From contig NC_013204.1 of the NCBI RefSeq assembly GCF_000024265.1, positions 434,001-498,000 of the forward strand: a DNA stretch of 64,000 bases, read 5' to 3'. This document shows positions 8,458 through 16,397 of the stretch, one piece after another (the first letter of the stretch is position 1; each line of letters opens with the position of its first letter). Origin of the DNA: Eggerthella lenta DSM 2243. Its GTDB lineage: Bacteria; Actinomycetota; Coriobacteriia; Coriobacteriales; Eggerthellaceae. The translations under genes were made by a program, and so were the position numbers. The notes beneath the pieces were generated by a model. The model worked only from the letters and a program-made list of their open reading frames with translations. It had not been told where the DNA came from and made no database searches.

Positions 8458-9744
8458 ATGAGCGAACTGTTTTTTGATACGATCGACGAATCCGAAATCC
8501 CCGCAGGGATGGCCCGCGTGCGATACGAGGCGGGCGCGGTCGAGCCGCTGTACGCCAACGACGAGTTCTTCAGCCTGCTGGGCTACCAGCGTCGATCCCC
8601 CGACGATTTCTACCCCCTCGACGTGCGGAACTCGCACGGTTGGCGCGCGTTCTGCGGCCAGCTGCGCGCGCATATCGAGGCAGGCGAGACGGACTTCGAG
8701 ATCGAGGTGAACCAGGAGACGGCAACCGGCACGCTGCTGTGGACGATGGCGCGGTGCCGTCACGACGCGCGGCGCGGCACGGTCACCTGCCTCGTGCTGG
8801 ACGTCAGCTCGTGGATGGACACCTCCGAGCGCCTGCGCATGAGCGAGGACGCGTTTCGCATCGCCGCGCAGATGAGCGGCAAGAACATCGCCACGTTCGA
8901 CCTGGCCGACCGCGCGCTCACCATGCAGGGCGCGGTGGAGGGCTACCTGACGGCGCCCGCGCGCATGGTGAACGTGCCCGACAGCGCCATCGCCGCCGGC
9001 ATGATCGCGCCTGAGCACGTGGAGCTGTACCGGTCGCTGTACCGCGACATGGAGACGGGCGTGCCGCGCGGGGGCGTCATGCTGCGCATGCGGGACTTCG
9101 ACACGCGGCGGTTCCGCTGGTACCAGGTCGATTACTCGCTCGTGTTCGACGGCGAGAACCGTCCGGTGTACGCCGTCGTCGCGTTCGGCGACACCACCGA
9201 GCGGCACGAGCGCGAGCTGGTGCAAAAGGCGCGGGCCGAGCGCGACGCGCTCACGGGCGTGCTGAACCGCGCGACGTTCGAGGACGGTTGCACGCGCATC
9301 ATCGAGCGGTCCGAAGTCGACCACGGGCACGCGCTCATCATGGCCGACCTCGACCGCTTCAAGACGACGAACGACCGCTACGGCCACGTGGCGGGCGACC
9401 GCGTGATCGTGGAGTCGGTGGCGGGCGTGGTCAGCGCGGTGCGCGACGACGACCTCGTGGGACGCGTGGGCGGCGACGAGTTCATGGTGTGCCTGCGGGG
9501 CATCTCGTCGCACCTCATGGTGGAGGCCGTCGCGCAACGCATGTGCGCGGCGGTGCGCGAGGCCGCCGAGGCCTCCGACGACGACCACGGGCCGGTGTCC
9601 ATCAGCCTGGGCATCGCCCTGTATCCGCAGGACGGCGTCACGTACGAAGAGCTGTACCGCAAGGCCGACAAGGCCCTGTACTGCGCCAAGCGCGCGGGCG
9701 GCGGCACCTACGCGTTCTACCGCGACGAGCCGGCGGCGTCCTAG
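8458..9744 (+). CDS. PAS-GGDEF diguanylate cyclase
   Basis: A 428-residue soluble protein that should make cyclic di-GMP from two GTP. Residues 1-125 and about 135-260 look like two PAS-type sensor domains (e.g. YANDEFFSLLGYQRR). The GGDEF domain follows from about 265, with an intact GGDEF at 338-342 and a product-inhibition I-site RDDD five residues before it. The ATG at 8458 lies 6 nt after the promoter -10; no ribosome site is seen. No EAL or HD-GYP domain is attached. Confidence 0.9.
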   Translation: MSELFFDTIDESEIPAGMARVRYEAGAVEPLYANDEFFSLLGYQRRSPDDFYPLDVRNSHGWRAFCGQLRAHIEAGETDFEIEVNQETATGTLLWTMARCRHDARRGTVTCLVLDVSSWMDTSERLRMSEDAFRIAAQMSGKNIATFDLADRALTMQGAVEGYLTAPARMVNVPDSAIAAGMIAPEHVELYRSLYRDMETGVPRGGVMLRMRDFDTRRFRWYQVDYSLVFDGENRPVYAVVAFGDTTERHERELVQKARAERDALTGVLNRATFEDGCTRIIERSEVDHGHALIMADLDRFKTTNDRYGHVAGDRVIVESVAGVVSAVRDDDLVGRVGGDEFMVCLRGISSHLMVEAVAQRMCAAVREAAEASDDDHGPVSISLGIALYPQDGVTYEELYRKADKALYCAKRAGGGTYAFYRDEPAAS

Positions 9745-9753
9745 CGCCCGGCG

Positions 9754-11190
9754 CTACTCCCAGCCCGGCTTCCCCACGCCGCCCTGCTCGATGGTGTCGA
9801 GCAGCCCTTGGCGGTCGAACACGCCCACCTTGCGGTAGATGTTGCTCACGTGGTGCTTCGCGGTGCCCTGCGCGATGGACAGCTCGTCGCAGATATAGCG
9901 CACGGTGCGTCCGCGGGCCAGCAGCACGAGCACCTCGGCCTCGCGGTTCGTCAGGCGGCACATCCGCGCGATGGCGGCGCACTTCTGCTCGAGGCTGGCG
10001 TCGGCGGTTTCCTCGCGCGAGGTGGCGTAGAGCTTCTGCACGTCGGTTTGCGTGAAGAACAGCATGCCCACCAGCACGAGCGCCAGCACGCCCACGAGGA
10101 ACACCTCGGAGCGCAGCGCCTCCGACCACAGCGCCGCGTTCAGCAGCTGGTCCGCGGCGAACGACCCGATGAGCGTGCTGGTGCGGGCGCAGAGGATGAC
10201 CAGGCCGAACGACAGCGCCACGGGTATGCGTCCGCGAAACGCCACGTCGGTGGACACCAGCATCATGAACATGTCGAGGCAGTACACGCCCATGATGACC
10301 AGCCCCGCGCCCAGGAAGCGGTACGGCGCGGGCAGCAGCAGAAGCAGGATGAGCCCCGCCACCATCGCGGGGATGACCGGGCGGTACAGCGCGATGGGCT
10401 CGGCGGCCGAGGGCGCCACCACCATCGACAGCGTGATGGCGGCCAGCGCGCAGCCCGCCAGCAGCAGCGCCTTCGCGGTGAACGCGGCATCGCCCTCGGC
10501 GAACGTGTTCACCATGCCCTGCGAGGCCCCGTACACGATGCTGATCACGAGGATGCAGGCGAAAATGCGCCCCACGGGGATGGTGCGCACGTCGAGCGGC
10601 AGCACCGAGGGCTCGCGGCGCGGCTCGCGCTTGCAGGCCACCAGCACCGCGGCTGACACGATGGGCAGCGCCGCCGTGAACGCCACGGCCGCCGCCTCGG
10701 GCAGCGCGTACGCGACGAAGAACAGCACGAACGCGAACGTGTACGACACGTACAGGTGCCGCCCGACGCGCCCGGTGGCCAGCGCGCTCCACAGCTCGCC
10801 CCACATGATGAGCAGCAGCGCGTTGCCCAGCGACAGCGACACGGTGCCGGCAAGGAACCAAGCGAACCCCGCGGCTCCTGAGCCCAGCGTCAGCGCGATG
10901 GGCAGCGTCACGGTGCCCGCGGCGGTCAGGCCGCCCGCAGCGAGGAAGCTTGCGCGATGCGTGAGGAACGGCGAGAGGCGCCGCGCGAGCGCCACCACCA
11001 CGAGGTAGCCCACGGTGGTCAGCACGAGCACCCACAGCGTGGTGTTGCCCGCGAACGGGAAGCGGTCGGTGGTGGGCAGCAGCACGTCGGTGCACATGCT
11101 GATCATCCACCAGGCTTGCCAGAATCCCAAACCCAGCAAGCGCCAGCCGGAGAAGCCAACGTGGTCGTCATCCTGCGGTTTCGTGCGCAT
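9754..11190 (-). CDS. LuxR-family regulator with N-terminal 12-span membrane domain
   Basis: About 478 residues. Residues 20-400 contain about 12 hydrophobic segments resembling an MFS-like sensor. The last 65 residues form a LuxR helix-turn-helix (TNREAEVLVLLARGRT...GTAKHHVSNIYRKVGV). This architecture is frequent in Eggerthellaceae, where such genes sit beside flavoprotein reductases. ATG 11190 was chosen for the GGGGAG 3 nt upstream. It is divergent from the flavoprotein gene at 11408, which it probably controls through the repeats at 11275-11320. Confidence 0.85.
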   Translation of the reverse strand: MRTKPQDDDHVGFSGWRLLGLGFWQAWWMISMCTDVLLPTTDRFPFAGNTTLWVLVLTTVGYLVVVALARRLSPFLTHRASFLAAGGLTAAGTVTLPIALTLGSGAAGFAWFLAGTVSLSLGNALLLIMWGELWSALATGRVGRHLYVSYTFAFVLFFVAYALPEAAAVAFTAALPIVSAAVLVACKREPRREPSVLPLDVRTIPVGRIFACILVISIVYGASQGMVNTFAEGDAAFTAKALLLAGCALAAITLSMVVAPSAAEPIALYRPVIPAMVAGLILLLLLPAPYRFLGAGLVIMGVYCLDMFMMLVSTDVAFRGRIPVALSFGLVILCARTSTLIGSFAADQLLNAALWSEALRSEVFLVGVLALVLVGMLFFTQTDVQKLYATSREETADASLEQKCAAIARMCRLTNREAEVLVLLARGRTVRYICDELSIAQGTAKHHVSNIYRKVGVFDRQGLLDTIEQGGVGKPGWE

Positions 11191-11274
11191 CGCTCCCCAT
11201 TCCCATCCCTCGTCGCGTCGCTTCAAACCTAGCAAAACAGGCGGGGGAGCGCAAGCGGGAACCCTGGTTGAGGC

Positions 11275-11320
11275 ATGGGCCGCAACGGCCCATGTTGCGG
11301 GTTTCGGCGAAAATGGGCCG
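11275..11320. promoter_or_regulatory. ATGGGCCG repeats between divergent LuxR and flavoprotein genes
   Basis: ATGGGCCG (11275-11282) and its exact inverse CGGCCCAT (11286-11293) are separated by CAA, giving a perfect palindrome. A third direct copy lies at 11313-11320. Position in the shared promoter suggests binding by the divergently encoded LuxR protein. Confidence 0.5.
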
Positions 11321-11407
11321 CTTCGCCAGATGCCCGCGCGCGGCCGTTCGGCCAGGATGGGGCTATGCGGAACAAGGGATTCCGCTCATCGAGGGAAGGG
11401 GTTTCCA

Positions 11408-13081
11408 ATGACCGACATCATGAAGAACGGGCTGTCCCGCCGTGCGTTCCTGGGCCTGGGCGCCACCGCGGCCGTCGCCGCCGGCGCGGGCCTGGCCGGC
11501 TGCTCGCCCGCGGCGAGCGCAGGCGACGCGAAGGCCGGCGGCGACGCGGCCGGAAGCGCGGCGGCGAGCGCGGGCGAGACGCAGTACGCGTGGGAGGCAG
11601 TTCCCGATCCCATCACCGACATCACGTCGACGGTGGACACCGACATCCTCGTCATCGGCGCCGGTTTGGCCGGCTGCGCGTGCGCCGCGGCGGCGGCCGA
11701 GAAGGGCGGCAAGGTGACCGTCGTCGAGAAGACGTCCAGCTGGAACGGCCGCGGCGGCGGCTTCGGCGCCATCAACTCGCACTACATGGACGAGCTGGGC
11801 ATCGAGGTGGACAAGGTGAACGCCAAGCAGCACTGGATCGCCCAGTGCGCGAGCCGCGCGAACGAGGACCTCATCGTGAAGTTCTTCAACAGCTCCGAAG
11901 AGGCGTCCAACTGGCTGCTGGCCAAGGCCGAGGCCGTGGGCGGCTCCGCGATGGTGGGCGCGTTCTACAGCCACGACGACGTGTACGCCGAGCAGCCGGG
12001 TTACCACATGCTCATGATCCCCGAGGAGGCCGGCCTCACCTCGACGGGCTTCGCCGGCGCCGAGCTGTGCTACAACGACGCCGTGAAGGACGGCGCGGAA
12101 TTCGTGTTCGATTCGCCGGCCGTGCAGCTGGTGAAGGACGGCACGAAGGTGACCGGCTGCATCTGCGAGGGCAAGGACGGCTACGTGCAGTACAATGCCA
12201 GCAAGGGCGTGGTGCTGTGCACGGGCGACATCGGCGGCGACCTCGAGATGTGCAAGGCGTACGCCCCCATCTGCGCCGAGTACGGCCAGCCGCGCAGCCA
12301 GTACACGCCCGTGGGCGTGAACACGGGCGACGGCCACAAGATGGGCATGTGGGTTGGCGCGCAGCTGCAGGACCTGCCGCTGCCCACGATGATGCACCCG
12401 CAGGCGTTCTGCTGGTTCCACGGCCCGTTCCTGTTCGTGAACGACAACGGCGAGCGCTTCATGTGCGAGGACACCTGGGTGCAGGGCAAGTCGCTGGCCA
12501 TCAATCGCCAGCCGAACGGCGAGGCGTGGTCCATCTTCGACGCCAACTGGAAGACCGACCTCGTGAACGGCCTGCCCTACGGCGGCGGCATGTTCTGGGA
12601 CTCGTTCCGCCCCTACGGCAGCGACCTGGAGCTGGCGCCCCAGTACTTCGAGACGCAGATTCCCGAGTATATCAAGGCCGGCAACGCCTATCAGGCCGAC
12701 ACGCTCGATGAGCTGGCGAAGCAGATCGGCTGCGACGCTGCCACGTTCAAGGCCACGGTGGAGCGCTACAACGGCATGTGCGAGGCGGGCGAGGACACCG
12801 ATTACTACAAGAAGCCCGTGTTCCTGACGCCGGTGAAAGAGGGGCCGTTCTACGCGCTCAAGGTGGGTCCCGCGCTGCTCGCCGTGCCCGGCGGCCTGCG
12901 CACGAACAACGACTTCCAGTGCCTCGACGCCGAGGGCGCGCCCATCGAGGGCCTGTACGCGCTCGGCAACGTGATGGGCGACATCTGCGCCGTGGACTAT
13001 CCCATCAACGTGGCCGGCAACAGCCACGGCCGCTGCATCACCTACGGCTACCTGTTGGGCCACGAGCTGGCCGGCGCGTAA
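11408..13081 (+). CDS. Tat-exported lipoprotein flavoprotein reductase (UrdA/fumarate-reductase type)
   Basis: About 557 residues. The N-terminus has a twin-arginine motif (LSRRAFLGLG), a hydrophobic stretch and a lipobox (LAGC), followed by an Ala/Gly-rich tether to residue 55. The FAD-binding fold begins DILVIGAGLAG and has the ribose-binding Glu (TVVEK); the C-terminal conserved block (LYALGNVMGD) closes the FAD site. Family members reduce diverse organic acceptors outside the membrane; the acceptor cannot be read from sequence. No cytochrome domain is present, so an external electron donor is needed. Start follows AAGGGG; a strong terminator follows at 13126. Confidence 0.88.
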   Translation: MTDIMKNGLSRRAFLGLGATAAVAAGAGLAGCSPAASAGDAKAGGDAAGSAAASAGETQYAWEAVPDPITDITSTVDTDILVIGAGLAGCACAAAAAEKGGKVTVVEKTSSWNGRGGGFGAINSHYMDELGIEVDKVNAKQHWIAQCASRANEDLIVKFFNSSEEASNWLLAKAEAVGGSAMVGAFYSHDDVYAEQPGYHMLMIPEEAGLTSTGFAGAELCYNDAVKDGAEFVFDSPAVQLVKDGTKVTGCICEGKDGYVQYNASKGVVLCTGDIGGDLEMCKAYAPICAEYGQPRSQYTPVGVNTGDGHKMGMWVGAQLQDLPLPTMMHPQAFCWFHGPFLFVNDNGERFMCEDTWVQGKSLAINRQPNGEAWSIFDANWKTDLVNGLPYGGGMFWDSFRPYGSDLELAPQYFETQIPEYIKAGNAYQADTLDELAKQIGCDAATFKATVERYNGMCEAGEDTDYYKKPVFLTPVKEGPFYALKVGPALLAVPGGLRTNNDFQCLDAEGAPIEGLYALGNVMGDICAVDYPINVAGNSHGRCITYGYLLGHELAGA

Positions 13082-13125
13082 GCGCCCGGCGCTCGCGGGT
13101 GCGCTCAGCCTGCAACCCTCCCCGA

Positions 13126-13161
13126 GCCCTGCGCCACCTCCCTCCCGGCGCAGGGCTTTTT
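13126..13161 (+). terminator. Rho-independent terminator after flavoprotein gene
   Basis: GCCCTGCGCC (13126-13135) pairs with GGCGCAGGGC (13147-13156), followed by TTTTT. Confidence 0.9.
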
Positions 13162-13192
13162 CGCGCCCGCCCGCCCCAGCGTCCCGCCCCAA

Positions 13193-13210
13193 ATGTTTCA
13201 CGTGAAACAT
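13193..13210. other. parS centromere site 1
   Basis: ATGTTTCACGTGAAACAT contains the canonical 16-bp ParB target TGTTTCACGTGAAACA (13194-13209) without mismatch. parS sites normally cluster in the origin-proximal part of bacterial chromosomes; ParB itself is not encoded in this window. Confidence 0.9.
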
Positions 13211-13405
13211 TCGTTCTGATCTCCCGTTTGGAACGCTATGCCTGCTGCGCATCCCTCTGCCGCCGAAATGGCGAGAAATCACCGGATTCGGCAAAAGCAG
13301 CCCGCTCTACGGAGGCGAGGAACGCCTCCAGCGGGACAAGGTGTCACCACGACCAACCCTTATGCGAGAAGGGATCGTTCCCGACGTACTCGCTCCCCGC
13401 CCCGA
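13211..13405. other. Gene-free stretch between parS sites, with one long hairpin
   Basis: Together with its surroundings, 13082-13439 has no convincing gene. The main structure is a stem at 13301-13335: CCCGCT/AGCGGG stacked on GGAGGCG/CGCCTCC with a 4-nt bulge and 5-nt loop. It may serve as a terminator for the leftward toxin gene. Short open frames here lack ribosome sites and were not called. Confidence 0.5.
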
Positions 13406-13423
13406 ATGTTTCACGTGAAACAT
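13406..13423. other. parS centromere site 2
   Basis: Exact copy of ATGTTTCACGTGAAACAT, with the palindrome extending to CGAATG...CATTCG. It lies 213 bp from site 1. Confidence 0.9.
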
Positions 13424-13439
13424 TCGTTCGCTGGTGAGG

Positions 13440-13760
13440 CTAGTTTCCGAAATGGATGCGGTTGAAGTCGGCTTTCGAGTGGAGGATGCGCTCGACACAC
13501 ACGATGCCCTCGCCCTCGTCGATCCGGTAGAAAGCCGCATATTTTCCATCGATCGGCTTCCGGCGCAGCGCCTCGGTGAACCCGTACGGCTTTTCGGGAT
13601 TGCGCGCGGGGAAGGTGCGAAGAGCCTGTTCGATTTCGTCGACGGCAGCGTCAAGTCGATCGTATGCCTTGTCGACGGAAAACGTGAATTGCACTTCGTA
13701 GAGTGCAAGATTCGAGACGTCTTCGGCAAAACTATCTTCAAACGAGATGTCATAGATCAT
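13440..13760 (-). CDS. RelE/ParE-family toxin
   Basis: A 106-residue basic/aromatic protein with the RelE/ParE fold pattern: repeated short strands and the C-terminal block YRIDEGEGIVCVERILHSKADF. Such toxins cleave ribosome-bound mRNA or block gyrase; which applies here is not decidable. Its ATG at 13760 overlaps the end of the antitoxin reading frame (antitoxin stop at 13750), the usual coupling. The toxin frame is intact although its antitoxin is split. Confidence 0.8.
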   Translation of the reverse strand: MIYDISFEDSFAEDVSNLALYEVQFTFSVDKAYDRLDAAVDEIEQALRTFPARNPEKPYGFTEALRRKPIDGKYAAFYRIDEGEGIVCVERILHSKADFNRIHFGN

Positions 13761-13908
13761 GGCCGGCCAGCTTTTCTTCGGCTCGACGACGCATTTCCGC
13801 TTTCACTTCTTCCGCGGTATACGTTTTCGGATGCTGCTTGTTGTGCTCGATGGCCTCGTCGACGAGCAGGCCGACGTAGCGATCGTAGTCGAACGCGGCC
13901 GCGTCCAT
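13750..13908 (-). pseudogene. Phd/YefM antitoxin, separated C-terminal fragment (possible restart product)
   Basis: A 52-codon open frame from ATG 13908 to TGA 13750, running into the toxin gene. It encodes the C-terminal, toxin-neutralising part of a Phd/YefM antitoxin (ends ...RRRAEEKLAGHDL). ATG 13908 is only 2 nt after the premature TAG (13911-13913) of the N-terminal fragment, so termination-reinitiation could still produce it. It repeats 18 residues (MDAAAFDYDRYVGLLVDE) of the upstream fragment because of the duplication. Confidence 0.75.
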
Positions 13909-14007
13909 GACTACGAGCGATGCACGGCCGCCTCGTCGACGAGCAGGCCGACGTAGCGATCGTAGTCGAACGCGGCCGCGTCCATGACTACGAGCGATGC
14001 ACGGCCG
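13854..14007. repeat. 77-bp perfect tandem duplication inside the antitoxin gene
   Basis: The 77-bp unit at 13854-13930 is repeated without mismatch at 13931-14007. Because 77 is not a multiple of 3, it shifts the antitoxin reading frame. Removing one copy restores a continuous 94-residue antitoxin. Confidence 0.95.
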
Positions 14008-14111
14008 TTCTTCGTCAGATAGATGGGCTTGCCCGTTTCCTTTGCAAGCGCTTCGATGCTGTTGTAATCACGACGGATGTCGGTGGAGGAGCGGATGATG
14101 GGTGCAGACAT
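13911..14111 (-). pseudogene. Phd/YefM antitoxin, N-terminal DNA-binding fragment
   Basis: A 66-residue frame starting at ATG 14111 (AAGGA 8 nt upstream) with the Phd/YefM N-terminal pattern (RSSTDIRRDYNSIEALAKETGKP...TKNGRASLVVMD). After residue 61 the tandem duplication shifts the frame, giving a foreign tail AVHRS and a stop. The operator-binding half is retained and the toxin-binding half is lost from this chain. The continuation is the 13750-13908 fragment. Confidence 0.82.
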
Positions 14112-14194
14112 GATGGTATCCTTTGCGTATATGCTGAAAATAAACATATTATAATATGTTCAAAAGCAAAGGAAAAGATGCGTCGAGAAATCGA

Positions 14195-14212
14195 ATGTTT
14201 CACGTGAAACAT
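14195..14212. other. parS centromere site 3
   Basis: Third exact ATGTTTCACGTGAAACAT, just upstream of the toxin-antitoxin locus and about 350 bp before rplM. Three perfect sites within 1.02 kb form a cluster. Confidence 0.9.
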
Positions 14213-14290
14213 TCGTTCGCTGGCGGGGCTTGGGAGGCTTGGGGACTTCGGACTCTTTGTGCAGATCGCGCGCAACGTGGAGGATTTCCG

Positions 14291-14320
14291 TTGACTTCTG
14301 GCGAAACACCCGTATACAAT
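14291..14320 (+). promoter_or_regulatory. Promoter of rplM-rpsI
   Basis: -35 TTGACT (14291-14296) and -10 TACAAT (14315-14320) with an 18-nt spacer; a TATACA alternative gives 16 nt. It is strongly sigma-70-like, as expected for ribosomal protein genes. Confidence 0.75.
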
Positions 14321-14552
14321 GCAAAGGTTCGCTTTCGAAAGCCCCGTGCATGCAGTGAGAAGCGGAAGCGCGAGCGAGGGAGTCCAGACCCAAGATCGTG
14401 CGTCGGCGTAGGAACCCGGCATCCGATCGACCTGCACTTTTGAAACCGATCATTCGCCGCATCGCGGTCGGCCCGTTATCGTTCGAGCCGCCAACAGGCG
14501 ACGGAGACCCGCCCCGCACGGCGGGGTAGGACAGGATTTTTGGAGGAAGATA
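14321..14552 (+). other. Long 5' leader of rplM
   Basis: About 225 nt of non-coding RNA are predicted between the promoter and the rplM start. A GC-rich hairpin CCCGCC/GGCGGG lies shortly before the ribosome site. Leader-mediated autoregulation of r-protein operons is common, but I cannot match this to a specific known leader. Confidence 0.45.
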
Positions 14553-14987
14553 GTGAAGACGTATTACGCGAAGCCCAACGAAGTTGAGCGCGAATGGGTC
14601 TTGATCGACGCTGAGAACCAGGTTCTCGGTCGCGTCGCTGCCAAGGCCGCTCAGATTCTCAAGGGCAAGCACAAGCCGCAGTACACGCCGCACGTCGACA
14701 CCGGCGACTTCGTGGTCATCATCAACGCGGACAAGATCCGCGTGACGGGCACGAAGGCCCAGTCGAAGAGCTACTACCGCCACAGCGGTTTCCCCGGCGG
14801 GCTGAAGTCCGAGACCTTCGAAGAGGCCATGGCCAAGCATCCTGAGCGCGTCATCGAGCATGCCGTGAAGGGCATGCTGCCGAAGAACACGCTCGGTCGC
14901 GCCATGGGCAAGAAGCTCAAGGTGTACACCGGTGCGGAGCATCCGCACATGGCTCAGCAGCCTCGCGAGATCAAGATGGAGGGTTAA
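14553..14987 (+). CDS. rplM: 50S ribosomal protein L13
   Basis: A 144-residue protein of normal L13 length, with the family hallmarks KTYYAKP at the N-terminus, [15 protein letters not shown], and the C-terminal [13 protein letters not shown]. It starts with GTG at 14553 behind a strong GGAGGAAG site. It is the first gene of the universal rplM-rpsI operon, three bases before rpsI. Confidence 0.98.
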   Translation: MKTYYAKPNEVEREWVLIDAENQVLGRVAAKAAQILKGKHKPQYTPHVDTGDFVVIINADKIRVTGTKAQSKSYYRHSGFPGGLKSETFEEAMAKHPERVIEHAVKGMLPKNTLGRAMGKKLKVYTGAEHPHMAQQPREIKMEG

Positions 14988-14990
14988 CCC

Positions 14991-15383
14991 ATGGCAGGTG
15001 AAGCTTTGTACTACGGCACCGGCCGCCGCAAGAACGCCGTCGCTCGCGTGCGCCTCGTTCCCGGCACCGGCAAGGTTACGATCAACGGCCGCGACGCCCT
15101 TGCGTACTTCGGTCGCCAGGCGCTCGTGAACTACGCCTTGACCCCGTTCAAGGTGACGGACACGACGGATCATTTCGACGTCATCGCCACGCTCAACGGC
15201 GGCGGCATCTCGGGTCAGGCCGGCGCGCTGCGTCACGGCATCTCCCGTGCGCTGCTGGCTGCTGGCGACTACCGCGGCGAGCTCAAGAAGGCCGGCTACC
15301 TCACGCGCGACTCCCGTATGGTGGAGCGCAAGAAGTACGGTCTGAAGAAGGCCCGCAAGCGCCCGCAGTTCTCGAAGCGCTAG
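14991..15383 (+). CDS. rpsI: 30S ribosomal protein S9
   Basis: A 130-residue protein, typical S9 length, with [15 protein letters not shown] near the start and the invariant basic tail [12 protein letters not shown] that reaches the ribosomal P site. ATG 14991 follows GGAGGGTT. Co-transcribed with rplM and followed directly by a strong terminator. Confidence 0.98.
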   Translation: MAGEALYYGTGRRKNAVARVRLVPGTGKVTINGRDALAYFGRQALVNYALTPFKVTDTTDHFDVIATLNGGGISGQAGALRHGISRALLAAGDYRGELKKAGYLTRDSRMVERKKYGLKKARKRPQFSKR

Positions 15384-15413
15384 GATCGCGTTCGCGAACA
15401 GCACGTTTTCTGC

Positions 15414-15446
15414 AGAGCCCGCTTCCTTTGGAGGCGGGCTCTTTTT
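15414..15446 (+). terminator. Terminator of rplM-rpsI
   Basis: AGAGCCCGC (15414-15422) pairs with GCGGGCTCT (15434-15442), followed by a T run. Confidence 0.92.
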
Positions 15447-15482
15447 GCATAAGGAGCACGGACCCTACGAAGGGAGCTACGC

Positions 15483-16052
15483 ATGGCGACGAAGGCGACG
15501 TTGACGATCAGGCAGGCGCGGGTCGACGAGTTCGACCAGGTGATGGACTTCTACACGAAGATGATCGACGAGATGCGCGACACCGACTTCGACGTGTGCT
15601 GGGAGCACGGCGTGCACCCGTCGCCGGCGTTCCTGCGCGCCTCGGTGGATGCGGGCGAGGCGTACGTGGGCCTCGTGGACGCGGGCGCGGACGGTGCGGG
15701 CGAGGACCGCGCGCCGCTCATCGCGTCGGCCATGGTGCTGAACGGCGAAGGCGATGCCGGCTACGAGCACGCGCCCTGGCGCGTGACGGCCGAACCCGAT
15801 GAGGTGCTGGTGGTGCACGTGCTGGGCACGCTGCCGGCCTACCACGGCCGCGGGTTCGCGCGCGCCATGGTGGAGGCCTGCATCGACGTCGCGCGCGCAG
15901 CCAGCAAGAAGGCCGTGCGCCTCGACACGTTCACCACCAACGTGCGCGCCCAGAACCTCTACGAATCGTGCGGCTTCGTGAACTGCGGCATCTACGAGGG
16001 GTTCTACGACTTCCTCGGCCTCTCCGCCGTCATGTACGAGCACGCCCTGTAG
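15483..16052 (+). CDS. GNAT-family N-acetyltransferase
   Basis: A 189-residue single-domain GNAT protein. The acetyl-CoA-binding motif is seen as VLGTLPAYHGRGFARAMVEA (R/Q-x-x-G-x-G/A type), followed by the terminal strand pattern NLYESCGFVNCG. The acceptor substrate is unknown. AAGGGAG precedes ATG 15483. It stands alone between two terminators. Confidence 0.88.
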   Translation: MATKATLTIRQARVDEFDQVMDFYTKMIDEMRDTDFDVCWEHGVHPSPAFLRASVDAGEAYVGLVDAGADGAGEDRAPLIASAMVLNGEGDAGYEHAPWRVTAEPDEVLVVHVLGTLPAYHGRGFARAMVEACIDVARAASKKAVRLDTFTTNVRAQNLYESCGFVNCGIYEGFYDFLGLSAVMYEHAL

Positions 16053-16082
16053 GCTGCGCGCTTGCGGCGCGGTTCTTCTGAG

Positions 16083-16107
16083 CCCGTCTCCTCGGAGGCG
16101 GGTTTTT
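16083..16107 (+). terminator. Terminator of the acetyltransferase gene
   Basis: CCCGTCTCC and GGAGGCGGG form a stem (one T-G wobble) followed by TTTTT. The remaining 16108-16397 holds the HxlR promoter region described separately and no further gene. Confidence 0.85.
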
Positions 16108-16141
16108 CGTATGCGAGGGGGAGAAACCGCCGAGGGAGGTT

Positions 16142-16186
16142 ACTTTCAAGTGCGTTCTTGCATGACTCGTTTTCGCTGTGGATACT
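16142..16186 (+). promoter_or_regulatory. HxlR-type operator/promoter A (upstream of the regulator gene)
   Basis: ACTTTCAAGT (16142-16151), 6 nt, -35 TTGCAT (16158-16163), 17 nt, -10 GATACT (16181-16186). Same spacing as sites B, C and D; only this site lacks the second operator copy 19 bp upstream. A separate TATAAT at 16347-16352 may be a second promoter, and GAATCGCTAG is repeated at 16315 and 16370. The predicted leader from promoter A to the start is about 200 nt. Confidence 0.65.
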
Positions 16187-16397
16187 AAACTCAGGGGTCG
16201 CCTAAAATGGGGTGCTCACAAGGTGCTTTCCGGGGCGAACGCCGTGCGGCGGCAGCCGCGGGATTTTGAGGAGAGAGGACAACGCTTCTGGAACGCGTTC
16301 GCGTCATGCCGATGGAATCGCTAGCTTGGCGATCCTCCGTCTTCTCTATAATCAATCACGCTGTCCGTTGAATCGCTAGTTGAGGGAAGTAGGTTGT

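Noticed and set aside
13238-13465. Small rightward frames running through parS site 2
   Set aside because: They read through a palindromic centromere site and a hairpin; no ribosome site.
13854-14007. Reading the 77-bp tandem repeat as a CRISPR-like or VNTR array
   Set aside because: Only two copies, no spacers, and the unit is coding sequence of the antitoxin.
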